From contig BTPG01000004.1 of NCBI GenBank assembly GCA_036245525.1, positions 21,047,255-21,111,254 on the forward strand: 64,000 nucleotides of DNA, read 5' to 3'. Shown one piece after another: positions 22,933-30,890 of this stretch (within the stretch, counting starts at the first letter, position 1; the number at the start of each line of letters is the position of its first letter). Source of the stretch: Semisulcospira habei. Its lineage: Eukaryota; Mollusca; Gastropoda; Semisulcospiridae. Below the pieces are notes generated by a model. It was not told the DNA's origin and did not search any database. It saw nothing but the letters and a program-made list of their open reading frames with translations. The position numbers were made by a program, and so were the translations under genes.

Positions 22933-22945
22933 TTTTATTGGACAA
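22933..22945 (-). promoter_or_regulatory. start-adjacent motif of the 111-aa gene
   Basis: Minus strand TTGTCCAATAAAA followed by ATG: the shortest clean copy of the motif. Confidence 0.6.
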
Positions 22946-22968
22946 ACAAATGTATAAATTAATTTACA

Positions 22969-23580
22969 TCAATTTACTAACCCATACCCTGTGGGCTGAT
23001 CTGTCTTTAAAATGAGCTTTAGATGCTTAGTTGATTTCAGTTTATTTTTTACATCATCACGTTCATGCTTATTTGGGATGACATCATTCTCTCTGAGACA
23101 GTCTTCGAAGCTGTCACGATCTTTACAGTAAAACAAACAGATAAACTTTAACTGTTCTCGAAAATCTTTCAGTACAGCATTATATTTCTGAGTGAGAATC
23201 CATACACTTACATTTGCGTGTCTGCCACTGAAAGCAAGTTCTGCTAATGTGTTTCTCTTCTTGACAATGTCTTTCTCTGCAGAACAGTCATCAACAATGA
23301 ACAATGTTGGCTGTCCTTCAAATTGCTTGTAAAAATATTGTAGGTAGTCATTCAGTTTTTTCTCAGGGTCAACTAAATATATGTTGTTGTCAGTCCAAAT
23401 AAATAAACGGTTGTGATAAGCTTTGTTGTGTTTGATTGTAGGACAAAATATTACAATGTTTTCAAAGTGGTGTATGTATCTTGTTTGTAATAGGTTAAGT
23501 ACAAATTCAGTTTTCCCACACCCTGTGGCGCCACAAAATAATCCACAGTGTGGGTCGAGTGTCATTAAGCTCAGGTTCAT
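22969..23580 (-). CDS. ATP: genome-packaging ATPase (FtsK/HerA, A32-like), 203 aa
   Basis: Likely motor that pumps the element genome into capsids. Walker A is GATGCGKT at residues 17-24; Walker B is TLFIVDDC at 92-99. A following strand ending in WILTQ (127-131) places a sensor-like polar residue where packaging ATPases have one. The length of about 200 residues fits the short ATPases of Polintons, adintoviruses and virophages. The frame is open to 23,616, but the ATG at 23,580 follows TTGTGTATTAAA and starts the protein just before the P-loop strand, so I chose it. The capsid gene lies immediately upstream on the same strand, the usual partner. Confidence 0.88.
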   Translation of the reverse strand: MNLSLMTLDPHCGLFCGATGCGKTEFVLNLLQTRYIHHFENIVIFCPTIKHNKAYHNRLFIWTDNNIYLVDPEKKLNDYLQYFYKQFEGQPTLFIVDDCSAEKDIVKKRNTLAELAFSGRHANVSVWILTQKYNAVLKDFREQLKFICLFYCKDRDSFEDCLRENDVIPNKHERDDVKNKLKSTKHLKLILKTDQPTGYGLVN

Positions 23581-23592
23581 TTTAATACACAA
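23581..23592 (-). promoter_or_regulatory. start-adjacent motif of the ATPase gene
   Basis: Minus strand TTGTGTATTAAA followed by ATG. It decides the ATPase start at 23,580 and lies in the 19-nt gap after the capsid gene. Confidence 0.55.
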
Positions 23593-23599
23593 TATAATT

Positions 23600-24883
23600 T
23601 TAATATATGTGTCCACTCAGTCTACTGTCTTGTATATTGAGTTGTGCGTCATATATCAGGTACAAATATATATTTATGGCTTCGGCTTTTTCAACCTTCT
23701 TTTGTATCTGAATTGTTATCCCATCACTACCGTTCTCGACAGTTCGTCCTGACCCATGAAGGTAGTCGTCATCTGTACTACGAAGGTCTAGCCACAGTGC
23801 ATACTTGTTTGTAAGGTATTGTCCGATCCTAACATCATACAGATGTAGATCTTTGCACGCAATGTTTGCAGGTTTATCTCTAATCCTTCCACCCGCAAAA
23901 TACTTTGTGATCTCATCGTAGTGTTGATAAGGTAACAAACCTGAAGCGTACACTTGATTAGGGCGGCCTTCAATTGTGCAGGACAAATGTGTAATCTTAG
24001 GATTGTAGAATTTTTCTGAATCCCGTTTATATGGATCTGCTGGTTCAACAAACAACATAAGAATACCTTTCAGTGACCTAGCTGGTGTGTTCAAGTTTAT
24101 GTTCCACATTGGGTCACTCTTGTCTTTGGGTATTAAACTATGTCTAATTACCCTGTCATAATAAATTGGAAGTCTTGACTGATACTGATTTTGAATGAGT
24201 CTGGCTAGTTCAATATGTGTGACAATTTCATATTCCAAGGAAATGTTAGAGATCTTGTATGTTGCATCTGTGGCAGATGATTTTATAACTTTGGAGTAGT
24301 CATTGAAAGTTAGTTCAAAGCTCAGACGGTCATTTAGTGCCCCTTGATAATAAGGCAAATGAGCTGTTAGGATTTCAAACTCAAGTGGAATGTAAAATCT
24401 GGTTCCATATGTTTCTGCCATTATAACGTCATTGGCTGCTGACGTTGATTTATCTCCAGCATTGATTCGAAGTTTACCAACATTATCAGATTGTATGCCT
24501 TGGTAAATACGGTCCTCTCGTTCTTCTCTTGTAAGCCAAAGGTCTTTGTAACAGTAAAATACATCTGAGTCGTCAAGACTAAACACTTCCTGTCCTTCAA
24601 GTTTTACTTTAATAGTTCTAACAATTGCTCTGCCAAGATTGTTAACCAGTGTTCTGTTTACGTCTGCGTCTGATGATAGTTCAATATTAAATGCTAGGCG
24701 TGCAGTGCCAGGAACAATAACGTCACTGGGACCTAGGTTTGGAAACTTGACTGTAAGTGTTTGGTTCTGGTCTATGGTACTAGGATTGTTTGTGATGACG
24801 ATTGATTGTCTTATGCCCTTAACACCCAGGGGTTCACGTAGTTTTCTGTATGGGTCTAACTTTGATCCGTAAGACTGTGTCAT
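23600..24883 (-). CDS. MCP: probable major capsid protein, double-jelly-roll type, 427 aa
   Basis: The protein is beta-rich, has no membrane segment, is of the size usual for a compact double-jelly-roll capsid protein, and is encoded directly upstream of the packaging ATPase. Typical-looking strands include the segments TLTVKFPNL, ARLAFNIEL and TIKVKLEGQEVF in the first half, and GILMLFVEP, YALWLDLR and AINIYLYLIYDAQL in the second. The last tail contains NIYLYLIYDAQLNIQ, like the closing strand of many such capsids. The assignment is structural inference from composition and gene order, not from a diagnostic motif. The ATG at 24,883 follows TTGTGCATAATAAAA; an in-frame extension to 24,898 uses a non-ATG codon. 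Fold prediction would settle the call. Confidence 0.68.
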   Translation of the reverse strand: MTQSYGSKLDPYRKLREPLGVKGIRQSIVITNNPSTIDQNQTLTVKFPNLGPSDVIVPGTARLAFNIELSSDADVNRTLVNNLGRAIVRTIKVKLEGQEVFSLDDSDVFYCYKDLWLTREEREDRIYQGIQSDNVGKLRINAGDKSTSAANDVIMAETYGTRFYIPLEFEILTAHLPYYQGALNDRLSFELTFNDYSKVIKSSATDATYKISNISLEYEIVTHIELARLIQNQYQSRLPIYYDRVIRHSLIPKDKSDPMWNINLNTPARSLKGILMLFVEPADPYKRDSEKFYNPKITHLSCTIEGRPNQVYASGLLPYQHYDEITKYFAGGRIRDKPANIACKDLHLYDVRIGQYLTNKYALWLDLRSTDDDYLHGSGRTVENGSDGITIQIQKKVEKAEAINIYLYLIYDAQLNIQDSRLSGHIY

Positions 24884-24898
24884 TTTTATTATGCACAA
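24884..24898 (-). promoter_or_regulatory. start-adjacent motif of the capsid gene
   Basis: Minus strand TTGTGCATAATAAAA followed by ATG, within the 40-nt gap shared with the divergent gene at 24,924. Confidence 0.55.
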
Positions 24899-24923
24899 TA
24901 AAAAATAATAAATTAATAAAACA

Positions 24924-26174
24924 ATGGCCGCGGGAGGATTTAATCATGAAGATTTTGAAATGGATGACACGTATGATTTTGGTAATACAACAGATATGAC
25001 AGATATGACAGATATGACTGGTACAAGAAATATTTACAGTTTACGTCATGAACTTTTAGAAACCAAAGTGAACTCGTTTTATGATCATGTTGGTAATCGC
25101 CCAGACAACATAGACCCTAACCAGTTTGAACTTGATGGCAAGGGTCATTTATATTTAAATACTGTTGACAAAGGAAAAGTACTATTGACTAACAAAAAAG
25201 ACCCTAGTAGGTTTAGGGCTTTAAGTACAATAAAAAATGAAGGTGGTGTTGGTGCCTTGCGTCAGCTTGGTATTGGTGGGTCTCCTGTCACGCCAAGACT
25301 GGCTAGTGTTCTTCACGACACGCAAACAAAGTTGCCAACAGGACAAGAGATTGAAATGGCACCAGTAACAAGCCTACCAGAAATAGCAAACACAGTGATA
25401 CAAGAAACCTCATTTACTGAAGGACAAATAAATGATGCTATGAAAACAATAGAAGACCCACCTTTGTCAATGAGAGAGATTATGGGTTTGGATAAATCAT
25501 TGCAGACAATAAGAGGTGAGATGGTTAATAATCTTGCCAAACTGGGAGAGCTTGATAAACACATAGAACGTGAAAAAGAAAAACTGGCTACAGCAAACAA
25601 TGGGAATCTTGACACAGAAATGAAAGAAAGAATCCAACACAGATTAAATGATTTGCAGATAGAAAGATCAGGGCGGTTAGAAACAATTAGTATTGGAAGA
25701 CAAAAACTAAAATCACAGGTCAACAGAATTAGAGAAACTATTCAGAAAATACTTCACGAAGACACTACTCTGGCTGAGAGACTAAAAACACTTTTCAGAG
25801 AACAGGGTATCACAATTGCTAGTTTAATTACTGCTCTTGGGTTTATTATCAGTACTGTAGTGCTGGCTGTCTCCGGCAGTGGTGGGGGTGCACCCTCGGC
25901 CCCAGCACCACCAACCCCGGGCCCCCCGACTCCAACAGACCCAAAAGATTTACAGTCATGGGTAAAGAAACAACTGTCTCACATATCAGACTTGCTTAAA
26001 AAATTGGCTCTGAAAGCAGTGGACGCTTTGCCTGGCATAATTGGCACTGTTGTCAGTTGGCTGATTAGTACTGCAGCAAAGGTAGTTGGGTTTATGGCAG
26101 AGCATGTGTGGGTCTTTTTGGTTACAGTAGGAGGGTTGATGGTGGGTTATTTAATGAAACAGATAAAGAAGTAA
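24924..26174 (+). CDS. element coiled-coil and membrane protein, 416 aa
   Basis: Unrecognised. The acidic N-terminus holds a TDM triplet repeat (about 23-31). Residues 190-290 are strongly charged with a heptad-like pattern, a long coiled coil. A hydrophobic stretch follows at 295-317, then a Gly/Ala/Pro-rich linker (318-339), then an amphipathic and hydrophobic C-terminal region (350-411) ending in a basic tail. This layout, stalk plus membrane helices, would suit a minor virion or membrane-penetration protein, but no family match is claimed. It is divergent from the capsid gene (40 nt between starts) and its 3' end overlaps the next convergent gene by 24 nt. Confidence 0.78.
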   Translation: MAAGGFNHEDFEMDDTYDFGNTTDMTDMTDMTGTRNIYSLRHELLETKVNSFYDHVGNRPDNIDPNQFELDGKGHLYLNTVDKGKVLLTNKKDPSRFRALSTIKNEGGVGALRQLGIGGSPVTPRLASVLHDTQTKLPTGQEIEMAPVTSLPEIANTVIQETSFTEGQINDAMKTIEDPPLSMREIMGLDKSLQTIRGEMVNNLAKLGELDKHIEREKEKLATANNGNLDTEMKERIQHRLNDLQIERSGRLETISIGRQKLKSQVNRIRETIQKILHEDTTLAERLKTLFREQGITIASLITALGFIISTVVLAVSGSGGGAPSAPAPPTPGPPTPTDPKDLQSWVKKQLSHISDLLKKLALKAVDALPGIIGTVVSWLISTAAKVVGFMAEHVWVFLVTVGGLMVGYLMKQIKK

Positions 26175-27413
26175 AACCCCTAATCCTGTTAGACCTATTA
26201 CCAATGCAGTTCTCTCTGACTCATGAGTGTCAGGGGTTGGTGTAGGGGTTATTGTTATGAGTGCCGGTGTTGGGGCCGGGGCCGGGGTTGGGGCCGGGGG
26301 TGTTACCGTCTGTAATGATTTTAATGACTGTACGTGTGTGGTTGTTGCTCCTAAGTTTACAGATTGATTGAGACCTAGTTTTTGACCAACACCTGCAACA
26401 ATGATTTCATTATTATAATTTGTTATTGTCCCCATTTGGAGTTGAAGATCAGATGGTAACATGTATAACCCGATTCCAACTACAAAGTCAACTTTTGATC
26501 TGGCATATCTGAGTACGTCTTGGTAACGCTGTATGCTTGATGGGAGATCTACTGTTGAGTTAATTGAATCTTCAAGATTAGCGAGAAATTGTTTTTGTGC
26601 TTCAAATTTACCACTTCCATTCAAAATGTTTGATTTTGTTAGTGATTGTGCTCCTAGTAAACACCAAACATATGTTCTGATAGACTCATTGACGCGCTCG
26701 ACTCCTGCTTGAGTAAACCCGTCAGATTTATCTAAGACAAATGTGGTCCAGGCGTTTGAGTGTTTCTGTTCTATTGATCTTAACCAGACTTCAGATTTTG
26801 ATGAGAATGAAGTGTAACCAGGGTAATAATCTTGTGGGTATTGTCTGTGACTCAAAGCATAATACAGTGTACCCATGCCTTTGTGATCATCAAGTTTTTG
26901 TGTGAAGTCATACTTAGTGCTTATGTTAAATTCATTACAGATGCGTTCAAACGCTTTCATATCCATAGGGTTATTAAACCTGTTGAAACTGGATTCAGTT
27001 GGTAGTGGTGTATGCAGTTCTGACAGTATACGTCTAAGCTGGTAATAAGTGTGAAAACGATACACAGATCTAATCAGTTTGTTTGAGTGATTCAAATGGT
27101 CTGTAAATGAAACACCACAGCCTGTAGTAGAACATAGAATAGCAAAGTTAAGTTGGTTTTGAAACATCTGTAGTGGACTTGAAGACCACTTTCTTGCAGT
27201 TGAGTCGTCTGTTATTGGAGGGTTTAGGTAATGGTCAAACGGATTTGGTACTTTGACTTGAAATAGATCTTGTACGCTTGCGTCAGACACAGCTATGTCG
27301 AGTTGATTTAGTTGAATTATTTTCTGTTCATAAGTAGGTGCAACATTATATTTGGCATCCACATTAAATTGAAATGCGTTTGTTGTGGTAATGGTTGGTG
27401 ATTTAAATTCCAT
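26151..27413 (-). CDS. element protein of 420 aa with C-terminal membrane anchor
   Basis: Unrecognised. Residues 1-360 look globular, with Cys residues around 94-100 (CSTTGCG). Residues about 369-395 form a Pro/Thr/Ala linker with repeated PTP and PAP units. Residues 403-419 are a hydrophobic C-terminal anchor. A tail-anchored protein with a Pro-rich stalk could be a virion surface or minor capsid protein (inference). I checked it for an adenain-type His-Asp-Cys arrangement and saw none that I could defend. Its ATG lies 24 nt from the divergent neighbour at 27,438, so both promoters must share that gap. Confidence 0.75.
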   Translation of the reverse strand: MEFKSPTITTTNAFQFNVDAKYNVAPTYEQKIIQLNQLDIAVSDASVQDLFQVKVPNPFDHYLNPPITDDSTARKWSSSPLQMFQNQLNFAILCSTTGCGVSFTDHLNHSNKLIRSVYRFHTYYQLRRILSELHTPLPTESSFNRFNNPMDMKAFERICNEFNISTKYDFTQKLDDHKGMGTLYYALSHRQYPQDYYPGYTSFSSKSEVWLRSIEQKHSNAWTTFVLDKSDGFTQAGVERVNESIRTYVWCLLGAQSLTKSNILNGSGKFEAQKQFLANLEDSINSTVDLPSSIQRYQDVLRYARSKVDFVVGIGLYMLPSDLQLQMGTITNYNNEIIVAGVGQKLGLNQSVNLGATTTHVQSLKSLQTVTPPAPTPAPAPTPALITITPTPTPDTHESERTALVIGLTGLGVLLLYLFH

Positions 27414-27437
27414 CCTTTTTTATATGAGATAATAAAA
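27414..27437. promoter_or_regulatory. 24-nt bidirectional promoter gap
   Basis: Only 24 nt separate two divergent start codons. The gap is nearly all A/T, with TATATGAGATAATAAAA toward the plus gene and TTATCTCATATAAAAAA toward the minus gene. Both transcripts must have extremely short leaders or start within the opposite gene. Confidence 0.55.
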
Positions 27438-27860
27438 ATGTTTATTACCTTAACAAATCTTGACACAAGCAAACCAGTGTGGTTAACTAATGGGATTGAT
27501 AATCGTGATGGTAGCAAGTCTGTAGCTATCCATGAAATGTTCTACACAGTAAAATGGTTTAATGTAACAGATGATATATATAATAAAGTAATTTTTGATG
27601 GTAAGACTGAAGCTTTACCGCCTGGTTATTATGACTTTTGTACTATAGCTGAATGGTTTCAAAGTAATTTTAAAATTAAAGCAACTTTAAATCCAGCTAA
27701 CCTACTTGTTACATTAGAATTTCTGAAACAAGATTGGTTAAAAATTTCAGACAGATTTGCATATTTACTTGGATTTTATATTGACGAAGATTGGTATAGA
27801 TCAGATGATTTAGATGAAGCTATGTCTGGTATTATAACAATGAAGACAAAAAAAACTTAA
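27438..27860 (+). CDS. first part of a frameshifted element gene (140 aa read)
   Basis: Unrecognised beta-rich protein. The ATG follows ATGAGATAATAAAA. The open frame stops at 27,858-27,860 just after an A8 run (27,848-27,855). The +1 frame from the same A run stays open to 28,140, so the two parts look like one gene of roughly 233 codons broken, or controlled, by a one-base slip. Without more copies a mutation, an assembly error and programmed frameshifting cannot be told apart. Confidence 0.65.
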   Translation: MFITLTNLDTSKPVWLTNGIDNRDGSKSVAIHEMFYTVKWFNVTDDIYNKVIFDGKTEALPPGYYDFCTIAEWFQSNFKIKATLNPANLLVTLEFLKQDWLKISDRFAYLLGFYIDEDWYRSDDLDEAMSGIITMKTKKT

Positions 27861-28140
27861 AATAACTGGAAAACGCCCTGTCAATTTGTCAGTACACACA
27901 GTACTAAATGTTTATTTGAAAGAACTAAACACATCTGAGAATGTTCACAATGGAAAGCCTTCAACTTTGTTGAGATGCTTACCAACTGGAACTGCTCCGT
28001 ATTGTGAAAGTGTGGTTGTTAGATTTCCTAATTTGCAGTTTAAGAAATTAGGTTCTAGTTTCTTTGAGTCACTGAGTATATCTGTAACTAATCAGGATGA
28101 CAAACCAGTTCTTATGCATGATTTTAGTGTTGTGTTGTAA
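27847..28140 (+). CDS. second part of the frameshifted element gene
   Basis: This frame has no ATG near its start (first candidate is TTG at 27,886), no start-adjacent motif, and overlaps the end of the preceding frame at the A8 run. Both facts fit a downstream half that needs the upstream start. The encoded part has alternating hydrophobic strands and ends at the stop at 28,138-28,140, 29 nt before the next ATG. No named family is recognised. A conserved structural role is inferred only from its place among virion-type genes. Confidence 0.6.
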   Translation, partial: QKKLKITGKRPVNLSVHTVLNVYLKELNTSENVHNGKPSTLLRCLPTGTAPYCESVVVRFPNLQFKKLGSSFFESLSISVTNQDDKPVLMHDFSVVL

Positions 28141-28157
28141 ATTAAATAATTTTATTT

Positions 28158-28169
28158 TTGTTTATAAAA
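28158..28169 (+). promoter_or_regulatory. start-adjacent motif of the 292-aa gene
   Basis: TTGTTTATAAAA directly before ATG; it decides the start over the in-frame TTG. Confidence 0.55.
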
Positions 28170-29048
28170 ATGAGTGGTCTTGGTCCAAAGCCTAGAATCA
28201 TACCAGTTGCATGTCCGGTTACAGAGTTGAAAGATTTGGCAGACGTCCAGGATTTTGAGAAGGAGGGGGATGTTGGAGAAATATATGGTTTTGAACTTGA
28301 TTCAACTGGTATGTACAAGAGGAAAGTAATTGTCGACATGAAAGATGGTGAAAGACAGATTCCTAAACTTGGTCAGCTTCGTGATGTTACTGTACCTACT
28401 CCACCTGTAAATAATGTGCCCTACAACTTAATACATGTAGGTAGTAAGTGGGTGGTTTCACCTGTACCGGCACCACCACCCACAATTGACTGGGACATAA
28501 AGATTGAATTTATTAGTCCTTATGTATACACTGATGATGAAGGCGCCTTAGTGTTTAGGAAGGTTGTTAATTCTGGGCCGCTTATTGTAAGCCTTGTTCC
28601 AAGCTTTGCCCCAGACAACAATAGCAGAGATAAACTGAAAGTTGAAAATTATGAGAGACGGCGGTATCTTCTTACAACTAGAAAGGGTAGATCAGATACT
28701 TCTGTTGTGTTTATGCCAGCAAGCTTAGTCGTGGCTAGAGAAGCGACAATAGTATTTGAAATTATCATGAAATCTGTAGCTTCTGCAAAAGAGGCAAATA
28801 TTGCGCAGGGGATTAAACTTACATGGGATGAAACAGTAACAGAATCAACAAAGGTCTTTATTGCTATTACAAAAAATGTTGATGTTATTAATGTTTCGAG
28901 CAGTGTTCCAGCTGTCAAGGTGGTGGTCGACAAAACAACTTTTGTTCGTCTAACTTACATAAACCTTGAACACATTGATCTTGTTGCATTTTATTATGCC
29001 AGCAAATTGTATACTTTTGAAGAGTTGCAAAATGTAATTGCTGATTAA
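28170..29048 (+). CDS. element protein of 292 aa, beta-rich, unknown
   Basis: Unrecognised. A Pro-rich linker lies near residues 108-118 (SPVPAPPPT), dividing an N-terminal part of about 105 residues from a beta-rich part with many alternating Val/Ile residues. There is no membrane segment. Such composition would fit a spike, penton or fibre protein, but that is a guess. The frame is open to a TTG at 28,158, while the ATG at 28,170 directly follows TTGTTTATAAAA, the start-adjacent motif, and is chosen. The stop codon is within TTAAATAAAA, overlapping a polyadenylation signal. Confidence 0.75.
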   Translation: MSGLGPKPRIIPVACPVTELKDLADVQDFEKEGDVGEIYGFELDSTGMYKRKVIVDMKDGERQIPKLGQLRDVTVPTPPVNNVPYNLIHVGSKWVVSPVPAPPPTIDWDIKIEFISPYVYTDDEGALVFRKVVNSGPLIVSLVPSFAPDNNSRDKLKVENYERRRYLLTTRKGRSDTSVVFMPASLVVAREATIVFEIIMKSVASAKEANIAQGIKLTWDETVTESTKVFIAITKNVDVINVSSSVPAVKVVVDKTTFVRLTYINLEHIDLVAFYYASKLYTFEELQNVIAD

Positions 29049-29062
29049 ATAAAAAAAAATAT

Positions 29063-29077
29063 TTGTCAATAAAAAAA
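29063..29077 (+). promoter_or_regulatory. start-adjacent motif of the 228-aa gene
   Basis: TTGTCAATAAAAAAA directly before ATG, in a 29-nt gap after the previous stop. Confidence 0.55.
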
Positions 29078-29764
29078 ATGGTAAACTTCTATCCGCAACT
29101 ACCAACGCTTGATCCGACTGAAACAAATGTGATGACTAAAACAACGCTTGCGCCTGATCCACATATGCCAATTGCTTCAGATAAAACATTACAGGCAGAT
29201 GCATTCAGATTAAATAATATTACAGAAGCTTTGAAATATTTGGAGAGTGAGGAGGCTAAGTACTCACGGTGCAAAAGGAGGTATAAGTCAGTATTTAATT
29301 CTGTTCAAAACACTTCTATGGCTATTGGCGCAGTTTCAGCTTCATGTTCTGTAGGGGGTATTGTTCTGTTCGCCACAGGAATTGGGAGTTTGGCTGGAAT
29401 AGCAGTTGAGGCTGTTAGCGTTGCTACATGCCTGGCTTGTTTTGGTTTGGAGGCCTTGAACAAGAGGTTTCACACAAAATTACAGAATCATGAAGCATTG
29501 AGTACGCTGGCTGGTGCAAAGCTGAGCAGTATGAAACTTATTATCAGTAAGGCATTGAATGATAATTTTGTTGATGACGAAGAATTTAAGCGCTTCCAAG
29601 ATGATTTAAATAACTACAAACAAATGAAATCTGAAATACAGAATAAAATGCGTAGTCAGACTCCCGTGAATGTTGAAGAACTAAAGGCTAGTTTTTTAGC
29701 AGAGGGAAAAATGATAGGGGTACAGGAAACCACAGAAAAACTACACAATCTTTTAAACAAATAA
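29078..29764 (+). CDS. element protein of 228 aa with Gly/Ala hydrophobic hairpin
   Basis: Unrecognised. The N-terminus is Pro/Thr-rich. Residues 45-75 are charged and helical. Residues about 78-125 are Gly-, Ala- and Ser-rich and hydrophobic, enough for a membrane hairpin. The last 100 residues are charged helices. This could be a membrane-active or pore-type virion protein (inference). The ATG follows TTGTCAATAAAAAAA. The stop is inside AATAAAG, again sharing bases with a polyadenylation signal. It is the last gene of the element. A 29-bp near copy of its codons for TLQADAFRL recurs at 30,642-30,670. Confidence 0.75.
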   Translation: MVNFYPQLPTLDPTETNVMTKTTLAPDPHMPIASDKTLQADAFRLNNITEALKYLESEEAKYSRCKRRYKSVFNSVQNTSMAIGAVSASCSVGGIVLFATGIGSLAGIAVEAVSVATCLACFGLEALNKRFHTKLQNHEALSTLAGAKLSSMKLIISKALNDNFVDDEEFKRFQDDLNNYKQMKSEIQNKMRSQTPVNVEELKASFLAEGKMIGVQETTEKLHNLLNK

Positions 29765-30150
29765 AGATCAGATTTGGTAATCGTTTATTAATGACATACA
29801 CTTCACAGAAAAATGACATGCTACCTAACTATTTAACCCCATCAGCACCACCACCACCACCTGACTATTACTAAAAAAAAGTTTTTTCATTGTCCTTGTA
29901 TCTTGACAAATCTGTCCGAGTAAGTTGTGACTTAAGTTGTGACTTGAGTCAAGAACTTACATTTTGTTATGTTTAAGTTCTTATAAGTTCTTGACTAAGT
30001 CACTTAATAACTAATTATAGGTTCTTAAAAGGTTACCTGTAAAGTTATTTGTCAGTTATAATTGTCTTTGGAAATTTGTTATCTGTAGGTAACTTAAATA
30101 ATTTGTTATCAAGTGCATATAGCAATGTTTTTTTTTTTGTTTTTTTTTTG

Positions 30151-30197
<47 letters not shown>

Positions 30198-30270
30198 GAA
30201 TATGTGGACATTGACTAAAAAAAATGGTATAAATGGTATTGGAATGTATTTTTTTCTATCTCTAATAACT
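29765..30270. other. AT-rich gene-free right tail with inverted repeat
   Basis: AT-rich like the element and without a plausible gene. GTGACTTGAGTCAAGAACTTA near 29,939-29,960 is the inverse of TAAGTTCTTGACTAAGTCAC near 29,983-30,002, and TAATAACTAATTA occurs near both 30,006 and 30,262. This may be the end region of the element. Confidence 0.4.
30155..30197. repeat. GT then TA microsatellite
   Basis: (GT)n followed by (TA)n. Confidence 0.95.
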
Positions 30271-30277
30271 AATTAAT

Positions 30278-30890
30278 ATGCACACGTATAGGCAAACAAA
30301 AACACGGGCACACACACAGATAGATAGACATGCACACATACATACTCAAAAACATGCACTCACACACACATACACGCCTACATACGCAAAAACATGCACT
30401 CACACAGACGCACATATAAACACATGCACACACGCATACACACACACATGCACTCACACACACACACATACACGTACACACTCACACACGCATGCACAAA
30501 AAATACACACACTATGGGTTGCAACCATACAAACTGGGGACGTCCCCCGTTTACTGAAAGTCCCCAGTTGTGGGTGTATAACCCATGTGTGTCCCCGGTT
30601 TACGGGATTTGAATACTCACACACACACACACACACACCCACATTACAGGCAGACGCATTCCGATTAATATAATACACACATGCACTCACGCACGCACGC
30701 ACACATGCATACATACACGCATATACAGACGCATGCACGCATACACACGCACACGCATACACACACGCACAGACAAACAAACACAATGCACGCACACACA
30801 TAGAGACAAAGACAAACACGCACTGACATGCACGCACATACGCACGGCACAGTCATACAGACACACACACTGACAAAGACAGACGATCAA
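30278..30890. repeat. CA-rich degenerate array with inserts
   Basis: CACACA with GCAC, TACA and GATAGATAGA variants. Inside lies a unique segment 30,513-30,620 with a hairpin (AAACTGGGGAC / GTCCCCAGTT), and the gene-like fragment at 30,642-30,670. Confidence 0.9.

Larger units (their letters stand above)
16440..29880. mobile_element. Polinton/Maverick-like endogenous virus element
   Basis: About 13 kb of compact intron-free genes, more AT-rich than the flanks, carrying a DDE integrase, a protein-primed-type PolB, a packaging ATPase and a probable double-jelly-roll capsid protein. That combination defines Polinton/Maverick and adintovirus-like elements. Plus-strand genes lie at 16,500-19,098, a minus-strand block at 19,069-24,883, then a plus gene, a minus gene and a plus block to 29,764. 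The limits given are approximate: the left limit lies between the TTAA mini-element ending at 16,237 and the first gene, and the right limit lies somewhere after 29,764. I compared the 262 bp left of the first gene with the right flank by eye and found no terminal inverted repeat. A recognisable adenain-like protease is also missing. Nearly all frames are open, which argues for a recent insertion. Confidence 0.88.

Noticed and set aside
28649..28933. Antisense frames over element genes (also 25,313-25,723)
   Set aside because: Mirror frames of real genes; no start motif.
30278..30890. Long Cys/Val or Thr/His frames in the CA array
   Set aside because: Pure simple-repeat translation. The same holds for arrays at 4,175, 14,817, 53,653, 56,303 and 60,139.
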